Below the pieces are notes generated by a model that did no database searches, was not told the DNA's origin, and saw only the letters and a program-made list of their open reading frames with translations. This document shows positions 41,901-53,900 of a DNA stretch of 64,000 nt, one piece after another (position 1 is the stretch's first letter; each line of letters opens with the position of its first letter). Origin of the DNA: Pomphorhynchus laevis (taxonomy: Eukaryota > Acanthocephala > Palaeacanthocephala > Echinorhynchida > Pomphorhynchidae); contig WNNJ02003300.1 of NCBI GenBank assembly GCA_012934845.2, positions 248,001 through 312,000 of the forward strand, read 5' to 3'. The translations under genes and the position numbers were made by a program.

Positions 41901-44900
41901 TATATATATCCGTAAAATAGTGACCGGTCTTAGCTTTAGAAATAAAGTTAGGAATTTGATCATCCGTGATTAACTCGGATTAAAGTCGCTGCTTCTCCAC
42001 ATTGAAGAAAGTCAGTTGAGATGGCTAAAACACGTTTTGATGATGTCTAGAGATCGCCTTTTTCGGAGGGTTTTCCATGCCGGAGTCTCTGGAAAGAGAC
42101 TTAATGGTATACCTCTGAAAGGGTAGAGAGATCAAATCTTGAAACTTGTCGAAGAACGCCTTGGGCTACCTGAAAGAGAACTCTGATCTGTCGCCAAGTA
42201 TCTCAATGTTTGGAGTAGTTTGGTTTATACACTGCCTCCACAATTCGACATCCGGACCAGTGGTTGAAATTAAAAATCTTGTGTAATTTTATTTTTTTTT
42301 CATGTAAAGAAATTTTTGCTATTTTACGGATATTATTTTTTTTGTAGTACATATATGATAACAAAGAAATTGTTTTGCAAAATACCGATTTTATACATTT
42401 ATAAATATGGTTACTTGTCGTATTACGCTTATATTTCTAGTCGTCGACTTATGTTAGTATCTGCGATAACAACCACAATTAAAAACCATCTGCAAATCAA
42501 AGAGACTCCTATCAAGTTATTAATCTTCTTAAACACATGTTTGACATTGCTAAGACTATCTTTACCGAACGTATGCTTATTTTTATAAAGATATTCTTGC
42601 TTTGCTCACTCAATATGTGAAAATTTCAGATGACCGATAAAGTTCAGAGGCTAGAAATGAAAATTTTAGTTTTAACTTTGCAATACATAAGTGATGATAC
42701 AATTCGTTATGTCAATATATATCCGATTCTTGCGTTCTGGCAGTCATTGTCACTAAAATTTGCGGACGAAAATGAATTAAAAACAGTTGTTCAGCATTTG
42801 GATAAATTGTATCACGTAAGTAATAAATTTGTTGATACTTCAGTAGTCCTATACTAACTCTATTTTTATTGAAATCTATCTTTAACGGAAGGTTTTTTTA
42901 ATGTTGCAAATGCACACAGACTGTGTGCTTACAAGCCCACAAAATCGAAACAGATTGAAAACAATAGCTACTCGTTTAGAAGCATTGAACGTAGTTGCTT
43001 TTTTAAAAAAAGAAATGAGGATGAAGATCGCAGGTGATCAGGTAAGGAATTTCAAAGTAAAGGAGCAGCGATATGTAGGGATCGACGGCCGAAGTTGGTT
43101 GAGTGAAGAGGTACGTGTAGCAGAAGATAAGCACATGAACGTATGTGAGTAAAAAGAGAGCGAGATTCACTTAAAGTTAGAAGTTAGATATATAAAGGAG
43201 AATTACAATGGAGAAGGCGATAAGTTAGATCAAGCAGACGAAAACGAATGCGATGTTCAATACTTAGCCATCCAAGTTTTGATAAATAGGAAGAGATATG
43301 ATCGAATTTACGAAGACGAAAAAGGATGCGCACAGCAGTGTTAATGAGGCGCTGAAGAGGTTTAAGGGATGACTTTGAAGAGAAGACGAGAAGGCTAAGA
43401 CAGTAATCAATTCGTGGGAAAAGAAGGAAGGAGATAAGAGATTTACATGAACTAAAATCTAGAGAATGTCTGACGAGACGAATATCACGGAGAAGAATAT
43501 TTGAAGACCTAGTTTTATCACGAATAAAGAGATTTATTTATGCAGGCTATTGTTGAAGTGAATACCTAGAAATACTAGTTTATCTACAGCAGGAATAATT
43601 GTGGTCTGAAGATACAGAGAAGGAGGAAAAACAGAAACAGTATGGGGTAAAATCCATAACACATTAGATTTGGGATGATTGAGAGACATGCACAAAGATA
43701 GAAGGAGATAAGAGATTAACATGAACTAAAATCTAGAGAATGTCTGACGAGACGAATATCACGGAGAAGAATATTTGACGACCTAGTTTTATCACGAATA
43801 AAGGGATTTATTTATGCAGGCTATTGTTGAAGTGAATACCTAGAAATACTAGTTTATCTACAGCAGGAATAATTGTGGTCTGAAGATACAGAGAAGAAGG
43901 AAAAACAGAAACAGTAAAGGGTAAAATCCATAACACATTAGATTTTGAGGGATTGATAGACATGCACAAAGATATTATTATATGTTCTGATAGAGCACGA
44001 AGACAATTCGACGAGGAAATGAAAAGTTGGCTTGAGAATGATGAGACGACTGAGAATAAAGAAGTATATCATCAGCATACCTCATTACTCTGAAGTAGAA
44101 TTTATTAGTTATAAAAGATAAATCTCAAAGAAGAAGCGTAAAGAGACTAAGACCAAGTACTGAACCTTGAGGTACACCACAAGATAAAGAAGATAAATGA
44201 GAACACATTGAATTAAAATGGACGGAAAATGATCGATCGGAGAGATACGAAGAGAACCAAGTCAAGGTGGACGAAGAGAAACCATAGTGATAGCGAAGAC
44301 GATGATAGAGCACTGGTTGTAGATGTTTAATCTACGACCAGTGAGCACTGGTTGTAGATCTTTGTTTACGACCAGTGCATGCCATTTATTCTTGAAAGAA
44401 TTTCAAGAATAGATTATAATTAATTCGACATTGATTTTCAAATATATGATTTAGATATATGATATATAATTTTGATAATTGATTAATAACGTTTATTTGA
44501 TAATTCTCTTTTTCCAATTATAAGTAATTGATTGTTATTACAAACGAAATACAAAATGTCGAAATTTTATATTTTCTTCTTTATCAAAAATTTAATAAAA
44601 TTCGTTAGCTAATTTCGTTTTCAATTTGCAAAAATTAATACGAGCACAACACAGCAAAACTCAACATCTAGTATGTAGTATATACCATTCGTATACATAC
44701 GATTGATTTTAATCAGATTTGATTCAGATACATATGCATTCTAATCATTGTATTTGCTTGCAATACAATATATTCAATATTATTTAAATCAGAAAATGTA
44801 CCATCATATTTGTACCATCATACCATTTCTTCTTTTAAATCTCAGCATATGAATTTTGTAATATAGATGCATTACAAAATTGCATTTACACACTTATTTT

Positions 44901-47900
44901 AAGTTTGACATATTCAATGTACAGTAGGCATCTAATCATTCATTTCATCTTTAATCCGGAAAAAATTTTATGTCTATATTTAAATTTATTCAACAATGAC
45001 TTTTAATAAATTTACAAAATCTGTAACATTGAAAATTTAAATAAATGTTATTTAATTCATGTTATAAAATCCATGAAGTTATACAAGTTTTTTAATATTT
45101 TAAAAAAGTGTAGTAGTGTAGATATCACATTTATATCACATATCATGTACGGGAGTATGCAGATATTACAAAAGTAATATACAAAAAGAAAAAAAAACGA
45201 AAAAATGAGTAAATTTAGCATGTCGGAGCGTTCAAAGAACTCAATGAAAACTAATTTTCCTGCCAATGCAATAAACGAGGTAAGTGGAGATTTAGCTTCT
45301 CTTGAATATATTTCGGAGGGGGAACTCCCCCGGTACCAAAATTATCCAACCTCGTGATTATCAGACTTTTGGTGCCTCTGGAAAGGCAGAACATGTTCAA
45401 TGTTTTTATAAGGGGCTTTGCCGATCGATTTAAAAAAAGGATATTGTTCAATGCGATTAAATATTATGAATCTGAGATTAAAATCTCATTCTGCACTCCT
45501 GATCTGGCAATGTCGTACGTCGACTACTTTAAAAAAGAGCATTCGGAACAAGGTATAATTGCTTCCAAACCAATCCTGGCAACAATAAAGATAAATAACA
45601 TGCCCACATACATTTCAGAACAAGATATATCAGCCCTAGAAACTGATTACAAAATCTCTAACGTGCGCTTTATAAAATGGATTAAAGGCTTCCCCATTCC
45701 CGTGGCGTTCTGCAATGCCCCGGTTGATGAAGCTCTAAAACTATCGATTTCGACATGCAATCCTTTTATGGGGTATAATTTGAGATTTTCAATAATCGAA
45801 ACCGACTCACTAACGTACCCTCACTGCAACAATTGCCATCAGTGGGGGCATTAGTCTGCTGGCTGTTCTCTACCTCATAAGTGCGGCGTGTGTGGTACAA
45901 CTGCTATACACCCTGAGAAGTGCGAAAGTAAGCCATTTTGCGCAAACTGCGGTGGTGAGCACCCCGCATGGTCAAAAAAGTGTAAAATCTTTAAAGCGTA
46001 CCAAAAGAGGCACAGGGGTGTGACAGCAAAACCGACTAGCTTCGTGGAAGCTGTCTCGTCTAACAAGAAAGACGACAGGATGCCGGATACGGAAATTCTT
46101 AAACTTATTGAAATGCAGCATCAGGCATCAATGATTCAACTTGAAAAATTGGTCCAAAAATTGGTGGGTCAATTAGCGGAATCCTTCCGTTCTCCTCCTT
46201 CTGGGAAGACTAAAAATATTAAGAAGCCACCAAAATCTAAGAAACGAAACGGATCAGCGCTGAGCATAGCTGCTCTGAAGCTTGCTCGGAAGGATTCAAT
46301 CTGGGCTATGGCTAACGAGGGAAATGAAGATATCGCCCGTGGGCAAGCGACTCCATTTGTCGTGACGGGAAGCGGTAAAGGCGACCTTTCCGCCTCTAGT
46401 TGCGACTAGGTGGAGGGCGTCCCACTTCGGTAACACTTACGCAATGGGAAGTAATCAAGGGCCTTTTTCACTGAATATCCTTCAGTGGAATTCGGGAGGT
46501 GCTTCCGCCCTTAGCCTTCTATCAGGTAGAGATGCAGATGTTATAGTCCTTCAGGAGACGCGGTCTATCCGTCTCCCCCAGGATATTACTCGATTTATCC
46601 CTAAGCACATATACACCCACTTTACTCCTTACATAACCCCCTCACTCCTCTTCATCTCAAGGTCTTTTAACCCTAGTAAAAAGCTCATTAAGATCATCCC
46701 TCCTATTAAACTATTCTTGTCCAGCCCTATCCTGTTTAGCTATATCACTTTGTAAGAACGGTAAGCGTATAAGCATAGCCAATGTCTATATTCGGCCAGG
46801 AGAAATTCACAAGAACCGTGACCTCCTGGATCAAATATTGGGGAGCGGTTATGACATGTTACTTGGTGACTTCAACGACAGAACTGGTCGTTGGATTAAT
46901 GCAGCACTCCGAAGAGCAAGGATCGACTATCTTATTCATAAACCACCTTCCCCAACCTTTCATTGCTCTACAACAAATTCTCTCCTCGACATATTACTGC
47001 TACATAAGATGTGGTTGTTGAAACCCATTTGCACCGAGCAGTCGCGTCAACAACAGACCACCTCTCATGACCTAATTCGCTGGAGGCTAGAGGACGATAC
47101 GTTGCTTAGAAGAAGGTTTCACTTTGACCCTATTAGAGTGGCCTTCTTTCAGGCAGCTATCCAACTCTTCCCCAGAATTGGAATTGAGAGTTTGACCGAA
47201 TTTAATTCCTACCTCTCATCGCAAGCTACCGCGATCCTTTCGACTACCTATAAAGGTCGAATATACAATCCTACTCCAACAAAGCTCAAGGTCCTAGCTA
47301 AAATGTTACACCTTCCCAATCTCTCTGTTTCCGCCAGACATATCCTCTCGAATGAATATTGGAGCTCTAGATATAGGGTCCAGCTGAGCAGAGATAGGGC
47401 AAGCATTGCTCGCCTAAACCCTTCTCAGGCTTCCTTCTGGAAGATATTCAAGAAGGAGAAGTTTGTTTGCTGGAAGGATAGATCCTTGGTTTGGATTGGT
47501 AGCATAGGCCTTGACAAAGTTTTAGAGGAGTCACTTTCCTTACATAATTATGGAGCCACTCAATCTCCCCAACCAATCCCGCCTTGGTGTGACTTCAGGA
47601 GTAGGGACTTATCTGTTACAGATATCCTTAACTCCTGGGGACCACTCCCGGACACCTCCAAATCCCACGCGCCACTCACCACTCGTGTCTGTCAGCTTTT
47701 GACATACAGTCAGAGAAAGGAGGTCGCCATCACAATGCTATTAGCCTCCCCGTCTGACATAGCGGACATCAACATCAGCCGTCGAGTTTTTTTTTACCTA
47801 AAAAGAGATTAATCACTTGTCCTAAAGATCTGCGGCCCATCTCGATTCAAAATGCCCTGATATCCATCTACGAGAAAGCGCTTGCGCGTAGAATCCGCGT

Positions 47901-50900
47901 TCATTTATGTAGGCGTAATTTGATCCCACCGAGTTTTCATGGGTTTGTCAAAGGGCGCTCGGTTCATTCAGCAATTGGTGAAGTGCATCAGTTTTGTCAG
48001 GATAATAGTCATCAGCTTGCTGTGGCTGTTTTTCTTGATTTTTCAGCTGCATTTGACCGGATCTCCATTCCCTTCGTTATCTCCTCTCTCAGGTTCCTCG
48101 GGTTGACTGCGAGAATTGTTAACAGGGTGAAGATATTGCTGTACACCAAGCGGTTCTACTATGAAGACGACCCTGATGCGCGTCAGTTCTACCCTATTAC
48201 GGGTGTACCTCAAGGATCCCCACTTTCTCCTATCTTATATCTTGCTGCATCCATTGTTCTATTCAAGAATTTTAAACGTGATCAACATCTAGTGGTATAT
48301 GCTGATGATACCACAGCCTTGTTCTCTGGACGCAGGTGCAAAGATGTAATCTCTGACATCAGCCGTTTCTTTTTAAGATTAAAAGATCAGTTGCCCCCAT
48401 CCAATCTTATTTTAAACTCCTCTAAATCACAGGTGGTTGTCTTTAATGGCGTTACTGCCACCAAAAAGAAACTTAAGAGACTAGCACTCTCTACACTCTC
48501 CTCCATTTTGCAGCATCAACCACTCCCCATCTTCACGAGTCGAGTAAAATATCTGGGGTTCACCGTTACGGTGAATTGGTCGGCGAAAGCTGACCTGGAT
48601 AGACTTAAACGTATCCTGAAGAAAGCTAGGTGGGCTCTGAAACGGGCCCAGCATCTGTCATTGAATGGGATGACCCAAGTGGGCCTCTGGGGTACTTGGG
48701 CTATCTCGGGATTAGTCTTCTCACGAGGACGTCCCCCAGAACAAAGATTAAGGTTTCTCAAGCTCCTCATCTCGAGATTACCAACCATAGTCCGCCTTGA
48801 CTGGACTCTTAGGTGTGTGAGAGACCCCGAATGGTTCAGTCAGAGGGCGGCGCGCTGGTGCGGCCGAGGGGCTCAGATCCCTCTGGACCTGAGGCCGTGA
48901 ATATAAGTTGAAGATTTCAAAATACACGTCGTGAACAGCTTCTATTTAAAGTTGTCTTTTGCATGTTTTTGTTTCTTAAGTTTTTATCAGTTATAAAGTT
49001 ATTAATAAAACCCTTACTTACTTACTTAATATACAACAATGTATATCTACACCACTGGAGCAGCCAACCTAGTGGATGTAGCGTTGAATCGAGATACAGA
49101 CGTCCTGGGTTCAAAGACGATCAACACTAGTGTAAGGAGTAAGCAGGTAATAAGGTTCGAAACGTGAAATGTGGGTCTGGTTATGTTATAAAATCTATAA
49201 AGTAAAGTTTTTAATATTTTAGGGAATTTCGATAAACTTATGTTACAAATTCAATTGCATTGTTTCCTATAAATTTAATCCCACAGCGAAACGCCTATGC
49301 AATAAAATCAAAAATTTTGTTAATGCTTCTTCTGTATTAAACAGATATATGGAATCTGCCAATTAAAAATAATTTTATTACTTAACGTAGATGTTGCAGA
49401 TGTAAAAATACAACTTTAAAATACTTTCTCCAATTTAAAACTTTATTATAAAACAATTATTGTATACCCATTACACAAGTACGTCGCTATTATAATTTTG
49501 ATAATTACAATCCCTAAGAATTGCTTCATTTATATTTCAACAATATTGCCATCAGAGGCATAAATTGTGTTATTTTAACAATGAACTGCGAGACAATTTA
49601 TTATTTGTCTGCTACATCAACGAACATCAGTTTTTATTTAATTATAAATTTGGCTAACTTTGAAGTCATTTGAGATTGCTAAGTCTGAAGTCATTTCATA
49701 CTAAGATTTTGATATGTTCCACAAAATATCAACATCAGCAGAGCAGCTAAAGATCAGCCGTTAAATGTATTTATACATATTTTTTCATTTCGGCATTTTT
49801 GAAGTTTGACAGCAGACGTAGTTTTGATTCCAATAGAACCTAATAGTCAAGTATTTGTCACGCCTTGAAACATCTAGAAAGTTTGATACTTATCTTTTGC
49901 ATACATTCTACTAAAATTTGGGGTTTGAATTTTTAGAAATAAAAAAATCGGTTGAAACGTTGATTGCCAAATATTCCTTTGATTACAATTTGTATGACGG
50001 AAATAAAGTGTTTTCGTTTGTACTTCCTATGTGCTTCAGTGTTTGCTTCTTCAGATTAAAAAAGCAAATTCTATCTACTTTATTGATCCCATTAGTTTAT
50101 ACAAAATTACTCAACAAAAATGGGTGTATAATCATATTTATTTAATGAACAATGTATAAAATGTCGCTAATACTGAGATGAATCTAATAAAAAAATATAT
50201 ATGCATGGGACTTTAAATTTAGAATCCAGTAGTGAAGAAGGAGCACGGCGATTGGTTAAAAGCGTTTTACAGAAGAGCATCAAACGTGGCTACCAGTAAT
50301 AAAATGAATTTGCAAATTCAGGTATAAAATTTAACCATAAACATTTTGGTTCGATACAATAATCATACAATAATATATTCTTAATATATCCAAGTACGGT
50401 TTTATTGAATGGAAAGTTACTCACTTATCGGGAGTAAACGTAATTACAATTAATTTATAATTTCACTCTCTTCACTAATTAAATTATATTTAATTAGTGA
50501 AGAGAGTGAAATTATAATTCGTATAAAAAGTCAAATTTTAGTCAAAGCTAACTGTTATCATCCTTAGGACAAAATTATTTATAAAGAATTATTGAGGATG
50601 AATCAAAGAAAGAAAATTTTATTTGATATTTCGCTAACATCTGTTAGCATCTTCAGAAAATTACAATTAAATTTTAGTCAAAGCTAACTGTTATCATCCT
50701 TAGGACAAAATTATTTATAAAGAATTATTGAGGATGAATCAAAGAAAGAAAATTTTATTTGATATTTCGCTAACATCTGTTAGCATCTTCAGAAAATTAC
50801 AATTTGATATAGACTTATTGGAGCTGGATCAAATAAAGAAAGAAAATTTTATTTGATATTTCGCTAACCTCCGTTTGCATCTTTAGAAAATTACAATTTT

Positions 50901-53900
50901 AATTTTCTGAAGATGACAACAAAGGTTAATGAAATATCAAATAAAAAATTTAAATTTAACCATAAACATTTTGGTTCGATACAATAATCATACAATAATA
51001 TATTCTTAATATATCCAAGTACGGTTTTATTGAATGGAAAGTTACTCACTTATCGGGAGTAAACGTAATTACAATTAATTTATAATTTCACTCTCTTCAC
51101 TAATTAAATTATATTTAATTAGTGAAGAGAGTGAAATTATAATTCGTATAAAAAGTCAAATTTTAGTCAAAGCTAACTGTTATCATCCTTAGGACAAAAT
51201 TATTTATAAAGAATTATTGAGGCTGAATCAAAGAAAGAAAATTTTATTTGATATTTCGCTAACATCTGTTAGCATCTTCAGAAAATTACAATTTGATATA
51301 GACTTATTGGAGCTGGATCAAATAAAGAAAGAAAATTTTATTTGATATTTCGCTAACCTCCGTTTGCATCTTTAGAAAATTACAATTTTAATTTTCTGAA
51401 GATGACAACAAAGGTTAATGAAATATCAAATAAAAAATTTCCATTTCTTTCGATCCAGCTTTAATAATTCTTTATCAACAATTGGATCAATATCAGCAAT
51501 TTACAAATTACTTTGTCCTGAGGATGATAGCAGTTAGCTATTGAAAATTTGACTTTTAATAAAAATAATAATTTCACGCCCTCCACTAATTAAATACGTA
51601 ATTATATATAAAATATATATATAGTTGAATTTAATATTTAGATTCCAACGATATCTACACAAATAAAAAATTATGAATGTGCATCCCTTAAGATTAGCTC
51701 GTTTTCGTCGTCAGATATTTCAGTATTCCCAAGTTCATGTAAGCGATCGTATACATCCAGCAGGTCGAAGAAGGTTTACAGGAAATTACCGAAATTGAAT
51801 AACTATGGTAATGTGGCTCGCACACGTTCACAAGGTAATAGTAAATCATTTAGCATTTATCTTAATTCCATCTGAATAGTCTTTTAAATAGGGAATGTTA
51901 AACGCATTTTTAATAAAAAATTAAATGACTACTTTCAGTTTAAACAGAATTTTTGAATTTACATACGATAACTCCAAAAAATAGTTGCCAGTTTATTTTA
52001 GTAAATTAAAATTTCAAATTGTGTCTAATAAGATCAGCTAATTGAGTCTTCGTATTTTATATTATTTATAAATTAAAAACAATAAATAAAATAATATTAT
52101 AATAATATTATTATACTAGAATTTGCATAATATTTATAAATTTAAAATTTAATATTGGAATTCAAAATAAAAATCAATTTTTATAAATTAATCAATAAAT
52201 AACAGACGATGTATCAAAATAAGGATTAGAGGTCATCAGACGGAACTGCTTGTAATCAGGTTTCGGGTCCTATTCCTCCACACAACATGGCAGCAGTGCC
52301 AAATACGCGCTAATGACGTATTTCGTTGATGAAATTTGATTATCTAGTGTATCATATTGTAATACAAAGTATATTTTAAAGAAACTCGAGATTGTCAGTC
52401 CACATCATTATTGAAAATAGGAGAGGCATCCGCTGACAAAAAATTATCATTGTTAACAATTTCGGTTTACATGTGAAATTATTATCAAAGCAATCAGAGT
52501 AAAATACACAAGCAAAAGCTTACAGAAACTATTGGCTTCTATACGTTTTTTATCAAAGTAAAAAACAAAACCACACATGTCAAAACATATAGAAGTTACC
52601 GGATGTTAAAGTTAGAAATATAAAACCATCATTGCTATAAATTGTAATCTTATAGGCCGATAAAAATGGCTTCTTTAATTTTTCTCAGTCTAAAGTCGGG
52701 TTCCATTGAGAGCACTGATCGCGAAACAAAATATATAGAGTGCCAGTTATGTTTGCATGGTTAGCAACATGGTATCCAGCGGTTGAGTGAATTACTGCTC
52801 TATGTTCCCGCATTCTGAATTTTGCGAATGGAAAACTCAAGATCCCTAACTAAATGTTTTTTACACGGTAGATTGTTTGATAATGGTTTCACAAGGAGAC
52901 CAAAATATTGTTAACTATTCAAATCAGCAAACGTCTATGTTAGCTGTAAAAATAATGATATTATCTATTATCTATAAAAAATAATGATAATAATGCTAAA
53001 TCAACATTTTATAATAAATAATACATAATTGTTATATGATTTTATACAATTTCGACTTCATGGTCTTCCATTTCGACAACCGACTATATTTTGTATTTAT
53101 ATCAAGTTAAAATTAAAAATTAAAAATAAAAGTCAATTTTTATGAATTGACTTAACAGAGGTTTAATTTTTCTCAGTCTTAAGTCGGGGTTCATTGAGAG
53201 CACTGGTCGCGATTTAAAATTTAAAAATGCTTAGTTACGATTGAATGGTCAATAACGTAAGGTTTAGCCGTTGTGTGAATTTCTGCTCTATGTGCCCACA
53301 TTCTGACCTTTAGATCTAGGCTAGTTAAAATTAAAAATTAAAAATAAAAGTCAATTTTTATGAATTGACTAATAAATAACAGAGGTTTTATCTGAATAAC
53401 GAATTGCAGTCATCAGGAGGGCCTGCTATGCTATCACGTTGCGGTTGCTATTCCTCGACCCACATACCAGCAGGCCCAAATACATGCTAATGACGTATTT
53501 TCTCTGAGGAAATTTGATTATATGGTATCTTATTCTAATACAAAACATGTTATTTATTATCCATCCATAAAAATTTTCTGCTAATGATTTGTTTTTCAAT
53601 ATTATTGTGTTGATTTATATATTTTACTATTTTCTGCTTGATGTTATTTTTATAGTAACCTAGTTTAAAATATGTATCTATTAAATTTTTTAAATGATTT
53701 TGAAGAAAGCCAATATCATTACATATTGTTGCAATTCTTAAAATTTCATTATTTAATGTATTATATTTTATATTATATGGTATGCTTGTGAAGACTCATA
53801 CAAAAATATGTTTCTTGTAAATTTAAATATAGACTGAATCGGCGTTTACTTTGCTAGACGCCAATATTGATCCCTATGCCTACTCATTGAGACATACACT

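Larger units (their letters stand above)
45185..49026 (+). mobile_element. zinc-knuckle LINE (Jockey/R1/I-like), almost complete
   Basis: Flanked by the 10-bp duplication TAATATACAA at 45175-45184 and 49027-49036; the empty site is preserved at about 60525-60535. 5' end AAAGAAAAAAAAACG; ORF1; ORF2; 3' end (ACTT)n at 49011-49026. Details are in the two ORF entries. Confidence 0.9.

Noticed and set aside
42922-43041. Exon 10 starting at the AG in CACACAG (42920-42921)
   Set aside because: It would put the exon out of phase with the previous one. The upstream AG at 42890-42891 restores phase and extends similarity to CAP-G.
49045-49115. A true tRNA gene
   Set aside because: A- and B-box-like motifs are present but no cloverleaf arms pair convincingly; a SINE-type promoter is the better reading.
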